A stretch of 64,000 bases of DNA from Alphaproteobacteria bacterium. GTDB taxonomy: Bacteria > Pseudomonadota > Alphaproteobacteria > UBA9219 > RGZA01. The translations under genes and the position numbers were made by a program. Below the pieces are notes generated by a model. That model made no database searches, was not told the DNA's origin, and saw only the letters and a list, made by a program, of their open reading frames with translations. The stretch lies in assembly GCA_033762625.1 (NCBI GenBank), contig JANRLI010000011.1, positions 124,001 to 188,000 of the forward strand. Reading direction: 5' to 3'. Each line of letters begins with the position of its first letter. The first letter of the stretch is position 1. Positions 8,389-17,131 of the stretch are shown here, one piece after another.

Positions 8389-8556
8389 CCGCCCACAATT
8401 TTCTGAAAACGGGCGTGGCGTTTAAGACGTTTTTTTTCAGGGATATAGTTTTTACAAAAAAGCGCAACCGACTGGATGTGCCTGATTAAAGGGCGGATTT
8501 GGTGCGGCTTTTTTTGTTTTTGGTTTTTGAGTTTTTGTTTTCTTGAGGAGAAGCGC

Positions 8557-8937
8557 GTGGCTCGTATTGCTGGTGTCAACATACCTACAAATAAACCGGT
8601 ATGGATTTCGTTACGTTATATTTTCGGTGTGGGCCCTTTGCGTGCTCGCCAGATTTGCGATGCGCTCGCTATCCCTGATGCGAAGCGCGTGAACCAGTTG
8701 AGCGATAGCGAAATTTTGAAAATCCGCGAGTTCATTGATGCGAACTATAAAGTAGAAGGCGATCTTCGCCGCGACATCGCGATGAACATCAAACGCCTGA
8801 TGGATTTGGGTTGTTACCGCGGCTTGCGTCATCGCAAGGGATTACCGGTTCGTGGCCAACGTACACACACCAATGCGCGTACGCGTAAGGGCCCTGCGAA
8901 GCCAATCGCTGGTAAGAAAATCGCAACCAAGAAGTAA
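8557..8937 (+). CDS. rpsM: Small ribosomal subunit protein uS13
   Basis: The 126-residue S13 begins [15 protein letters not shown] and ends with the basic tail containing [18 protein letters not shown]. It contacts tRNA and bridges to the 50S subunit. The GTG start at 8557 is chosen because GAGGAG lies at 8545-8550; the frame is open 81 bases upstream but those residues are not S13-like. It is the first gene of the alpha operon here, separated from adk by a transporter and a signalling module. Confidence 0.97.
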   Translation: MARIAGVNIPTNKPVWISLRYIFGVGPLRARQICDALAIPDAKRVNQLSDSEILKIREFIDANYKVEGDLRRDIAMNIKRLMDLGCYRGLRHRKGLPVRGQRTHTNARTRKGPAKPIAGKKIATKK

Positions 8938-8979
8938 TTGGCAAAAAATTATTAGTTTTACTATTTGAAGGACACGAAC

Positions 8980-9414
8980 ATGGCTGAACCAAAAAAAGCT
9001 GCAAAAAAAGAAGATGCAAAAGCACCTGCAGCAGGCGCACCGCGTACCAAACGCAAAGAACGCAAGAACATTGCTGTTGGTATTGCAAAGGTAAACTCTA
9101 CCTTTAACAATACACTGATTACGATTAGCGATGGTCAAGGCAACACCGTTGCATGGTCATCATCTGGCGTTGTGGGCTTTAAAGGCTCGCGCCGTTCAAC
9201 CCCATATGCTGCACAGATGGCTGCTGAAGACGCAGGTAAGAAGGCATTGGAACATGGCATGCGTTCACTTGAAGTTGAAGTGAAGGGTCCTGGTGCTGGC
9301 CGTGAGTCTGCATTACGCGCATTGCAGTCGGTTGGCTTCATTATCACCTCCATTAAGGATGTGACGCCAATTCCACACAATGGTGTTCGCCCGCCAAAAC
9401 GTCGCCGCGTATAA
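8980..9414 (+). CDS. rpsK: Small ribosomal subunit protein uS11
   Basis: The 144-residue S11 shows the conserved [16 protein letters not shown] start of the fold, [20 protein letters not shown] and the C-terminal [13 protein letters not shown]. It lies in the 30S platform. ATG 8980 has GAAGGA at 8967-8972; an in-frame TTG further upstream is disfavoured. The N-terminus carries an extra Lys/Ala-rich stretch of about 15 residues compared with the usual roughly 129-residue protein. Confidence 0.97.
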   Translation: MAEPKKAAKKEDAKAPAAGAPRTKRKERKNIAVGIAKVNSTFNNTLITISDGQGNTVAWSSSGVVGFKGSRRSTPYAAQMAAEDAGKKALEHGMRSLEVEVKGPGAGRESALRALQSVGFIITSIKDVTPIPHNGVRPPKRRRV

Positions 9415-9477
9415 AAATACCCGCGTTTTGTGTTTAAAGAATTTTTGTTTTTACCCTGACCCATAAGGAATAACCGA

Positions 9478-10500
9478 ATGTCGCAGATGCTGCAGAAAAA
9501 CTGGAAGCAACTTATTCAAGCTAACAAGCAAATCGGACAAAGCGTTGATCTGACCCGTTTTGCAACCCTCACCGCAGAACCATTGGAACGCGGTTTTGGT
9601 ACCACCCTTGGTAACGCACTGCGCCGCGTATTGTTGTCATCGCTGCAAGGCGCTGCAGTAACCTCCATTCAAATTGATGGCGTGTTACACGAGTTTTCGT
9701 CTATCCCCGGTGTACGTGAAGACGTAACCGATATTGTTCTCAACATTAAGTCGCTCGCGCTTCGGATGCACAGCGAAGGCCCACGCAAGATGCGCCTTTC
9801 TGCTGAAGGCCCTGGTGAAGTTCGCGCAAAGGCAATCCAAACCGGTTCTGAAATTGAAATCATGAACCCTGAATTGGTGATCTGCACCCTTGATAACGGT
9901 GCAAAGCTCAACATTGAATTCACCGTTGAAACCGGCAAGGGTTATGTTCCTGCATCCCAAAACCGTAAGGAAGATTCACCAATCGGCCTGATCCCCATCG
10001 ATAGCCTTTACTCGCCAGCACGTAAGGTTTCTTTCAAGGTGGAAAACAGCCGTGTGGGTCAAGTAACCGACTATGACAAGCTTTCATTGCAAGTTGAAAC
10101 CAATGGTGCAATTGCTCCAGAAGATGCGGTGGCAATTGCTGCACGTATTCTGCAAGACCAGTTGCAATTGTTCATCAACTTCGAAGAGCCAAAAGCACAT
10201 ATCGCTGAAGCTGTTAAAGATGAATTCCCATTCAACAAGAACTTGCTACGCCGCGTGGACGAGCTCGAACTTTCCGTTCGTTCTGCAAACTGCCTCAAGA
10301 ACGACAACATCATCTACATTGGTGATTTGGTTCAAAAGTCAGAAGCAGAAATGCTCCGCACGCCAAACTTTGGCCGCAAGAGCTTGAACGAAATCAAGGA
10401 AGTGCTTGCACAAATGGGCCTGACCTTGGGTATGGAAGTGGCTGGTTGGCCACCTGAGAACATCGACGAATTACTCAAGAAGATGGAAGAGCCATACTAA
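9478..10500 (+). CDS. rpoA: RNA polymerase alpha subunit
   Basis: The 340-residue protein has the alpha N-terminal assembly domain ([36 protein letters not shown]) and the C-terminal helix-hairpin-helix domain ([32 protein letters not shown]) that contacts UP elements and activators. Length and order after rpsK are standard for alphaproteobacteria; rpsD is not here. The start ATG at 9478 has AAGGAA upstream. Confidence 0.98.
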   Translation: MSQMLQKNWKQLIQANKQIGQSVDLTRFATLTAEPLERGFGTTLGNALRRVLLSSLQGAAVTSIQIDGVLHEFSSIPGVREDVTDIVLNIKSLALRMHSEGPRKMRLSAEGPGEVRAKAIQTGSEIEIMNPELVICTLDNGAKLNIEFTVETGKGYVPASQNRKEDSPIGLIPIDSLYSPARKVSFKVENSRVGQVTDYDKLSLQVETNGAIAPEDAVAIAARILQDQLQLFINFEEPKAHIAEAVKDEFPFNKNLLRRVDELELSVRSANCLKNDNIIYIGDLVQKSEAEMLRTPNFGRKSLNEIKEVLAQMGLTLGMEVAGWPPENIDELLKKMEEPY

Positions 10501-10516
10501 GTCTAAGTAGTAAAAC

Positions 10517-10603
10517 GGGCCATGGTGGCCCACTGCTTTTGTACCATCATGTTTGTAAAATGAGTGGGCAAAGGCAAACACAATCGGTCTCCAGAATCTG
10601 GAG
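10517..10603 (+). promoter_or_regulatory. Two hairpins in the rpoA-rplQ leader
   Basis: The 130-base rpoA-rplQ gap holds GGGCCA-TGG-TGGCCC (10517-10531) and a 7-bp repeat CTCCAGA-A-TCTGGAG (10589-10603). The first is followed by a short T-run (ACTGCTTTTG) and could attenuate; the second lies about 28 bases before the rplQ start and could affect its translation or be an operator. Function is inference only. Confidence 0.35.
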
Positions 10604-10630
10604 CCAAGCGAAGAAAAAAGGAAGTGTACT

Positions 10631-11065
10631 ATGCGTCACGCAATGTCAGGTCGTAAATTAAACCGCACAGCAAGCCATCGCAAAGCGATGTTCTCCAACA
10701 TGGCGGCAAGTCTTATCAAACACGAACAAATCAAAACCACGCTTCCGAAGGCTAAAGAACTTCGCACCGTTGTGGAACGCCTTATCACGCTCGGCAAAAA
10801 GGGTGGCATGGCAAATCGTCGCCGCGCATTTGCTGTTTTGCGTGATGATGCAATGGTAACCAAGTTGTTTGATACTGTTGCAACGCGCTATGCGAAACGT
10901 GCAGGCGGCTATACGCGCGTATTGAAAGCTGGCTTCCGTTATGGCGATGCAGCTGCAGTTGCAATTATTGAATTGGTTGACCGCGATGTATCCGCAAAAG
11001 GTAAGGACAGCGGCCCAAATCCAAACGAAGAAGTATTGGATACCGTATCTGAAAAGGCTGCCTAA
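10631..11065 (+). CDS. rplQ: Large ribosomal subunit protein bL17
   Basis: The 144-residue protein starts [25 protein letters not shown], the hallmark of L17, and has the [21 protein letters not shown] core. The C-terminus carries about 20 extra acidic/polar residues, common in alphaproteobacterial L17. L17 lies near the peptide exit tunnel. It closes the alpha operon; the next start is one base beyond the stop. Confidence 0.97.
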   Translation: MRHAMSGRKLNRTASHRKAMFSNMAASLIKHEQIKTTLPKAKELRTVVERLITLGKKGGMANRRRAFAVLRDDAMVTKLFDTVATRYAKRAGGYTRVLKAGFRYGDAAAVAIIELVDRDVSAKGKDSGPNPNEEVLDTVSEKAA

Positions 11066-11066
11066 G

Positions 11067-11390
11067 ATGCACGTTCAAGCAACAGAGCGGAAAACATTTT
11101 CAGCCGCTCTTTGCTTGTTCCTGAGCTTATCGCTTGGGGTTTGCTTGTTGTCCGGCTGCGCCTATTTACGTAGCCCAGACAGATCAACCGATAATATTGA
11201 AGTTCCTCATACATCGCCAACAACGGATACAAAGCGCGAAGCCTGTGTTCGCGCCTGTAATCAGGAGCGCGATATTTGCAGTGCTGGCCCTGAGTCGCGC
11301 AACACGGTGTTTGATGCACCAACAGCTGTGGTTGGAGCAAGCGCGGGGTGCGATAAATCCCTTCGCGATTGTCTGCGTTATTGCAAATAA
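11067..11390 (+). CDS. Small cysteine-rich lipoprotein, unknown function
   Basis: From ATG 11067 the product has 107 residues: a basic start, a hydrophobic segment and a lipobox LLSGC, so it is likely lipidated and secreted. After a Ser/Thr/Pro-rich linker, six further cysteines follow (ACVRAC, DICSAG, GCDK, DCLRYC), which could form disulfides in the periplasm. The frame is open into rplQ, but that part is a shadow. I recognise no family. It starts one base after the rplQ stop and is followed by an SMR exporter. Confidence 0.7.
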   Translation: MHVQATERKTFSAALCLFLSLSLGVCLLSGCAYLRSPDRSTDNIEVPHTSPTTDTKREACVRACNQERDICSAGPESRNTVFDAPTAVVGASAGCDKSLRDCLRYCK

Positions 11391-11400
11391 GGGTTAGTGC

Positions 11401-11733
11401 ATGGCATGGGTTTATCTCATTCTTGCAGGGCTTTGCGAAGTGGCATGGATTGTCACACTCAAACTCAATGACGGATTCACTAAACTAATCCCAAGCCTTA
11501 TTGCGCTGGTCTTTATTCTGGCTAGCCCGTTCTTTGCGTCACTTGCCATGAAATCGCTCGGTATTGGCACTGGCTATACAGTATGGATAGGTGTGAATTG
11601 TGTCCTTCTTACACTGCTTAGCACGTTCTATTTTAATGAGCCGATTACATGGCAAAAAATCCTTTGTATTTCACTTATCATTGCGGGGGCTGTGGGCCTA
11701 AAACTGATTGAAGGGGGTATTATCAAGTCCTGA
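11401..11733 (+). CDS. SMR-family exporter, Gdx/SugE-like
   Basis: The 110-residue protein has four TM helices and the essential membrane glutamate E13 in GLCEVAW. LKLNDGFTKLIPS resembles the Gdx (SugE) subgroup, which exports guanidinium in exchange for protons as an antiparallel dimer, rather than the Qac subgroup. I see no guanidine riboswitch upstream; the gap to the preceding lipoprotein is only 10 bases, so the two may share a transcript. The subgroup call is tentative. Confidence 0.82.
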   Translation: MAWVYLILAGLCEVAWIVTLKLNDGFTKLIPSLIALVFILASPFFASLAMKSLGIGTGYTVWIGVNCVLLTLLSTFYFNEPITWQKILCISLIIAGAVGLKLIEGGIIKS

Positions 11734-11820
11734 ACGTGGTAGTGATATGCCAAATTCTTGCCCAACTTCTTGCTCATATCTTGGGGTGCTCTATATTATC
11801 CTGATGGATGGAGGCTCCCT

Positions 11821-13239
11821 TTGACCCGGCTTTTTTCTAATTTGCTTTTCGTTGTTTCAATCATGATGGCTGCGCCGGTTTTGGCAGCAGATGATGCGCC
11901 GCGCATCCCTACAAGCAAGCAAGACATTGCCATTAGTTTTTCGCCTGTAATCAAACGTGTGGCGCCCGCAGTCGTAAATATCTATACGCGCACATTAGTA
12001 CGCCAGCGCATGATGATATCGCCGTTTATGAACGATCCGCTGTTTCGCCAGTTTTTTGGTGACCAAATGCCACAAGGTTTGACCCAAAAGCGCGTACAAA
12101 ATTCGTTGGGTTCAGGCGTGATGGTTGGCGAAAACGGAATTGTCGTAACCAATAACCATGTCATTGAAGGCGCTGACCAGATTACAGTTGTGCTTTCCGA
12201 CCGCCGCGAATTTGAAGCATCGATTATTACCGATGACAAACGCAGCGATCTGGCAGTTTTAAAATTGAAAACCAAAGGCGAAACTTTTCCAACGCTAACT
12301 CTGGCTGATAGTGATGATGCGGAAGTAGGCGATGTGGTATTGGCAATAGGCAATCCGTTCGGGGTCGGGCAAACCGTAACCATGGGAATCATTTCTGCGG
12401 TTGCGCGCGCGGCAGAAGTAAGTAGTAGCGATTATAATTATTTCATTCAAACCGATGCGGCGATTAACCCAGGCAATTCGGGAGGCGCGCTGATAACGGC
12501 GGATGGTAAACTCGTGGGTATTCCTTCTGCCATTTATTCAAAAGATGGAGGCTCGCTAGGTATTGGCTTTGCTATTCCATCAAACCTTGTCCGTACGGTT
12601 ATTGCATCCGCAAGTCAGGGCGGGACAGTGGTGCGCGGCTGGCTTGGTATTTCCGTACAGGCGCTTAATAGCGAGATTGCACAAAGCGTAGGACTTAACC
12701 ATCCCACAGGCGTGATCGTGCGCAAAATTCACAAGCAAAGCCCGGCGCTGGATGCAGGGTTAAAAATTGGTGATGTTATTTTGGCAATTAACGGCAAGGA
12801 AATCACCGATGAGGAAGGTTTGCGTTACCGCACAGCAACAGCGGCGGTTGATACATCACTGACCTTCAGCATCATGCGCAAGCAGGAAAAACAGGATATC
12901 ACAGTCAAAATTTCACCGCCGCCAAAAGAAACAATAAAAAGTGAAACGACGTTAACAGGCGATACACCATTGTCCGGCGCCAGGGTTGTTAATCCATCGC
13001 CTGCGTTAACGCAAGACCTTGGTCTCCCGGATGATATTGAAGGCGTGATTGTGCTTGGCACGAGCAAGGGCAGTGTGGCTGCGCGTTTGGGACTTCAGCG
13101 TGGTGATCTGATTATCGGCATCAATAATAATGAAATAAAGTCAGTGAGCGATATTCAGACTGCATTAAATGCCCCTGCGTCAGCATGGAAAATCAGCATT
13201 AACCGCGGTGGTAATGTCATAACAGTAGTGGTGAGATGA
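11821..13239 (+). CDS. Periplasmic trypsin-like protease with two PDZ domains (DegP/HtrA family)
   Basis: From TTG 11821 (GGAGG at 11810-11814) the product is 472 residues and starts with a clear signal peptide ending AAPVLAADD. The protease domain has the triad H113 (NNHVIEG), D143 (RSDLAVLKL) and S220 (NPGNSGGAL). Two PDZ domains follow (about 260-350 and 380-470). Such enzymes degrade misfolded envelope proteins. The open frame starts at 11758, but the upstream part has no ribosome site and would bury the signal peptide. The 3' end overlaps rarA. Confidence 0.93.
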   Translation: MTRLFSNLLFVVSIMMAAPVLAADDAPRIPTSKQDIAISFSPVIKRVAPAVVNIYTRTLVRQRMMISPFMNDPLFRQFFGDQMPQGLTQKRVQNSLGSGVMVGENGIVVTNNHVIEGADQITVVLSDRREFEASIITDDKRSDLAVLKLKTKGETFPTLTLADSDDAEVGDVVLAIGNPFGVGQTVTMGIISAVARAAEVSSSDYNYFIQTDAAINPGNSGGALITADGKLVGIPSAIYSKDGGSLGIGFAIPSNLVRTVIASASQGGTVVRGWLGISVQALNSEIAQSVGLNHPTGVIVRKIHKQSPALDAGLKIGDVILAINGKEITDEEGLRYRTATAAVDTSLTFSIMRKQEKQDITVKISPPPKETIKSETTLTGDTPLSGARVVNPSPALTQDLGLPDDIEGVIVLGTSKGSVAARLGLQRGDLIIGINNNEIKSVSDIQTALNAPASAWKISINRGGNVITVVVR

Positions 13240-14546
13240 GCGCGCAAAAAGAAACATCCTTATTTGAAAGCGCAGCGCCACGGCCGCTTGCTGATAAATT
13301 GCGGCCAGTGCACTTATCGGAAGTCATTGGCCAAGACCATGTGCTAAAAGATAATGGCATCATTGCTCGCATGGTGGCGACAAAGCATTTATCGTCAATC
13401 ATTCTGTGGGGACCGCCAGGCTGCGGCAAGACTACAATTGCACGACTTCTGGCAAAAGCGGTCGGACTGAAGTTCGAGCCTGTGTCTGCCGTGATGTCCG
13501 GTGTTGCGGAATTGCGCAAAGTATTTGAATTAGCTGAGAAAAACCATGCCATGGGAAATGGCACATTATTATTTGTCGATGAAATTCATCGCTTTAATCG
13601 CGCACAACAGGATGCATTCTTGCCATATGTTGAAAATGGTACGGTGGTATTGGTTGGTGCGACAACCGAAAATCCATCATTTGAACTCAATGGCGCGTTG
13701 CTATCGCGTGCGCAGGTGGTGGTGCTCAATCGCCTCGATGAAGCGGCCCAAGAAGAGTTATTGCAACGCGCAGAAAAAGATACCGGCAAAAAACTGAGAC
13801 TGAGCGTAGAAGCGCGCAGCACATTAATTGGTATGGCGGATGGTGATGGACGTTATTTGTTGGCGCTTGCCGAAGATTTATTAACTTCGCTGCCACAGGA
13901 TGTTCTGGATACTCCAAATCTTATTAAACGGTTGCAAAAACGTGCGCCGCTTTATGATAAAAAGCAGGATAGCCATTACAATTTAATCAGCGCGCTTCAT
14001 AAATCATTGAGAGGTAGTGATGTGGATGCGGCGCTGTATTGGTTTTTCCGCATGCTGGAAGGCGGAGAGGATCCTAACTATATTGCGCGGCGCTTAACGC
14101 GATTTGCGGTGGAAGATGTGGGGCTTGCCAACCCAGCAGCCCTCACACAGGCGATTGCCGCATGGCAGGCCTATGAGCGTATGGGCTCGCCCGAAGGGGA
14201 TTTGGCGCTTACGCAATTGGTTATTTATCTGGCGGTATCGCCCAAATCAAACGCTACCTACACAGCCATGCATGGAGCAAGGGCCGCGGCTGCGCAATAC
14301 GGCTCGCTCATGCCGCCAAAGCATATCTTGAATGCGCCTACGAAAATGATGCGCGAACAAGGCTATGGCAAGGGATATGAATACGACCATGACGCGCCAG
14401 ATGCTTTTTCAGGACAAAATTATTTCCCCGATGCTATTGTCAGGCAGCAATTTTACCAACCAACGGGTCGCGGGCATGAAAAGGATATTGCCACGCGGCT
14501 TGCCGAGCTTGATGCACTGCGACAGCAGCGCCAAAAGAAAGAATAA
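13236..14546 (+). CDS. rarA: Replication-associated recombination AAA+ ATPase RarA (MgsA)
   Basis: The 436-residue protein has Walker A GPPGCGKTT at 59-67, Walker B FVDEIHRFN, the sensor-type TTENPSFELN and the C-terminal MgsA domain (MHGARAAAAQYGSLMPP, near YDHDAPDAFSGQNYFPD). RarA is a clamp-loader-like ATPase acting at stalled replication forks. Its ATG overlaps the protease stop (ATGA), so the two are co-translated, a common alphaproteobacterial pairing. Confidence 0.95.
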   Translation: MSAQKETSLFESAAPRPLADKLRPVHLSEVIGQDHVLKDNGIIARMVATKHLSSIILWGPPGCGKTTIARLLAKAVGLKFEPVSAVMSGVAELRKVFELAEKNHAMGNGTLLFVDEIHRFNRAQQDAFLPYVENGTVVLVGATTENPSFELNGALLSRAQVVVLNRLDEAAQEELLQRAEKDTGKKLRLSVEARSTLIGMADGDGRYLLALAEDLLTSLPQDVLDTPNLIKRLQKRAPLYDKKQDSHYNLISALHKSLRGSDVDAALYWFFRMLEGGEDPNYIARRLTRFAVEDVGLANPAALTQAIAAWQAYERMGSPEGDLALTQLVIYLAVSPKSNATYTAMHGARAAAAQYGSLMPPKHILNAPTKMMREQGYGKGYEYDHDAPDAFSGQNYFPDAIVRQQFYQPTGRGHEKDIATRLAELDALRQQRQKKE

Positions 14547-14560
14547 CCAAAGGAATCATT

Positions 14561-16129
14561 TTGTCTAAGGCCCCTATCATCATCATCGGCGCAGGTATTG
14601 CGGGGCTATCAACAGCGCTGCGGCTGGCGCCGCATCCGGTTACGGTATTGACGGGCGCACCCTTGGGCGAAGGTAGCGCGAGCGCATGGGCTCAAGGTGG
14701 TATTGCTGCCGCATTATCCGAAGAAGATACACCAAGCTTGCATGTAGAAGATACGATTGCCGCTGGTGCAGGGTTGGTGGATGAACATCGCACGAAAATG
14801 CTTACCGAACATGCGAGCGAACAAATCGCATGGCTTGAGAAGCTGGGCGTTCCATTTGACAGGCAAGAAGATGGAAATTTATCATTAGGCCGCGAAGCTG
14901 CGCATAGTAAACACCGGATTGTGCATGCAGGCGGCGATGGTACTGGCGCTGCTGTAATGCGTGCATTAATTGAAACTGCAAAAACAACGCCATCTATCCA
15001 TTTTCATGTCGGCTGGCGCGCGGTTGATATTGCAGTTGAAGATGGCGCGGTAGTGGGTATTCATTTAGCGCGTGCACATGAATATATGGTGTTGCCTGCA
15101 TCAGCTGTTGTGCTGGCAACGGGCGGTGTTGGCCAGCTTTATTGTTATACAACCAACCCGCTTGCCGCATGTGGCGAAGGCTTGGCCATGGCAGCGCGCG
15201 CGGGCGCAGAACTTTCAGATTTGGAATTTGTACAATTTCACCCAACTGCGCTGGCGATCGGCCGCGACCCCATGCCTTTGCTTACCGAAGCATTGCGCGG
15301 TGCAGGCGCAATTTTGATTAATGAAAATAACGAACGCTTTATGACATCCGTTGATAAACAAGCGGAACTAGCACCCCGTGATGTGGTGGCACGCGCCATT
15401 TGGCGGCAATTGCAATCGGGACACGTGCCGATGCTCGATGCGCGGCAATCTGTCGGCGAATTATTCCCGCAGCGCTTTCCATTAATTACTGCAGTGTGCG
15501 AAAGTGCGGGCTTAAATCCTGTTACAGATGCGCTGCCGGTTGCACCTGCCGCACATTACCATATGGGTGGCGTAAGTATTAATGATACAGGACACAGCAC
15601 AATTAAAAATCTGTGGGTGTGCGGGGAAACCGCATGTAGCCGCATTCATGGTGCCAACCGCCTTGCCAGCAATTCATTATTAGAGGCTTTGGTGTACGGA
15701 CAGGTGATTGCCAAAGATGTATTATCTGAACCGCTTGCGCAAAGTTCAACCAAAGTGGTTCAGCTGCATAAGGCACATGCCGTTGATGTGAACAAAGATG
15801 GAATTACACGTATGGCGCTTCGTAAGCTGATGTATGCGAATGTCGGCCTTGTGCGCAATGAAGCAAAACTGCTTGAAGCATTAAAAGCGATTGTAGATTT
15901 TCAGCGTCGTGGTGAGCTTAGCCGGACAACCCGTTCCATGATTTTGATTGCAGGAATGGTAACGGTGAGCGCATTGCAGCGCAAAGAAAGCCGCGGTGCA
16001 CATGCGCGCGAAGATTTCCCTAATTTACTTGAAAAAGCTGAACATAGTACGATTACATTGGCATTGTTCGAGCGCGCGGTACGTGAATTGGTGCATCAGG
16101 ACTGGCCGAAAGAAGTAAGACATGATTGA
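14561..16129 (+). CDS. nadB: L-aspartate oxidase
   Basis: NadB oxidises L-aspartate to iminoaspartate, the first step of NAD synthesis. The 522-residue flavoprotein has the N-terminal FAD motif IIIGAGIAGLSTAL, the SAWAQGGIAAAL segment, FVQFHPTAL, HYHMGGV and CGETACSRIHGANRLASNS, all typical. The start is TTG at 14561 with AAAGGA just upstream. It overlaps nadC by 8 bases. nadA, encoding the partner quinolinate synthase, is not next to it. Confidence 0.95.
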   Translation: MSKAPIIIIGAGIAGLSTALRLAPHPVTVLTGAPLGEGSASAWAQGGIAAALSEEDTPSLHVEDTIAAGAGLVDEHRTKMLTEHASEQIAWLEKLGVPFDRQEDGNLSLGREAAHSKHRIVHAGGDGTGAAVMRALIETAKTTPSIHFHVGWRAVDIAVEDGAVVGIHLARAHEYMVLPASAVVLATGGVGQLYCYTTNPLAACGEGLAMAARAGAELSDLEFVQFHPTALAIGRDPMPLLTEALRGAGAILINENNERFMTSVDKQAELAPRDVVARAIWRQLQSGHVPMLDARQSVGELFPQRFPLITAVCESAGLNPVTDALPVAPAAHYHMGGVSINDTGHSTIKNLWVCGETACSRIHGANRLASNSLLEALVYGQVIAKDVLSEPLAQSSTKVVQLHKAHAVDVNKDGITRMALRKLMYANVGLVRNEAKLLEALKAIVDFQRRGELSRTTRSMILIAGMVTVSALQRKESRGAHAREDFPNLLEKAEHSTITLALFERAVRELVHQDWPKEVRHD

Positions 16130-16961
16130 ATTAACGCAGTCCATCATTGATGCGGCGGTCAAATCCGCTCTTGCCGAAGATTTGGGGGATGCAGGTGACA
16201 TTACGTGTGCAGCACTAATTCCGGAAGGATTGCAAAGCACTGCTGATATTGTTGCGCGCGTTGACGGTGTGTTATGTGGCATGCAGTGTGCGCAAACGAC
16301 ATTGCGGTTAGTGGATGATAGTTTGCGCATCACTATTTTTAAAAATGATGGCGATCATTTGAAGGCAGGTGATGTTATTGCAAAACTGGAAGGCAATACG
16401 CGCTCTATTTTAACTGCTGAACGAACCGCGCTAAACTTTCTAACCCATTTATCAGGTATAGCAACGCTTACAGCCAAATTTGTAAAAGAAACAGCCGGGA
16501 CAAAAGCAAAAATATTATGTACACGTAAAACCCATCCCGGGCTTCGCGCACTTGAAAAATATGCAGTGCGCACAGGCGGCGCTGTTAATCATCGCTTTGG
16601 CTTGTATGATGCTGTGCTCATAAAAGATAATCATCTTGCCGCAGTGGGTTCGATAAGTATGGCCGTGCAAAAGGCGCGGGCAGCCGTGGGCAAGACCGTA
16701 AAGGTCGAAATCGAGGTCGATACGCTTGAACAGCTTGGTGAAGCCTTAATAACCGACGCAGATGTCATCATGCTTGATAATTTTTCCCTTGAATCGCTGC
16801 GCAAGGCCGTGAGTATGGCCGCGGGTAAGATTCCGCTGGAAGCATCAGGGGGGGTAAGTCTCCAGACTATTCGTTCTATTTCCGAAACGGGCGTTGATTT
16901 TATTTCGGTTGGCGCCATTACGCATTCTGCGCCGGCGCTTGATATCGCGCTCGACTTTTAA
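16122..16961 (+). CDS. nadC: Nicotinate-nucleotide pyrophosphorylase (quinolinate phosphoribosyltransferase)
   Basis: NadC converts quinolinate and PRPP to nicotinate mononucleotide. The 279-residue protein has family marks LAEDLGDAGDIT, TAERTALNFL, TRKTHPGLRALEKYAVRTGGAVNHRFGLYD, IKDNH and the C-terminal EASGGVSLQTI / ISVGAITHSAPALD. It starts inside the nadB 3' end, so the two are coupled. A 170-base gap with several TTAA motifs (17043, 17058, 17068) follows before the pilus locus. Confidence 0.96.
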   Translation: MIELTQSIIDAAVKSALAEDLGDAGDITCAALIPEGLQSTADIVARVDGVLCGMQCAQTTLRLVDDSLRITIFKNDGDHLKAGDVIAKLEGNTRSILTAERTALNFLTHLSGIATLTAKFVKETAGTKAKILCTRKTHPGLRALEKYAVRTGGAVNHRFGLYDAVLIKDNHLAAVGSISMAVQKARAAVGKTVKVEIEVDTLEQLGEALITDADVIMLDNFSLESLRKAVSMAAGKIPLEASGGVSLQTIRSISETGVDFISVGAITHSAPALDIALDF

Positions 16962-17131
16962 AACCGGCTTTTTTGCAAACCAGAATCCAAAAGACACGCC
17001 CCAGATTATCTGCCAAGCGATTTGGCGAAGGCGGCGCGACGTTAATTTTTTGTCAATCTTAACCCTTCTTAATCGATACAAGCCGCAAAATCGGTCGAAT
17101 CACACGTCTTACGGTCGGCATCGTTATTGAT

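Noticed and set aside
8476-8556. 27-residue extension of S13
   Set aside because: Hydrophobic leader-like residues not found on S13; GAGGAG before GTG 8557 marks the real start.
17043-17071. TTAA cluster upstream of the secretin gene as a CtrA box
   Set aside because: Spacings are N11 or more and N6, not N7; probably AT-rich intergenic sequence.
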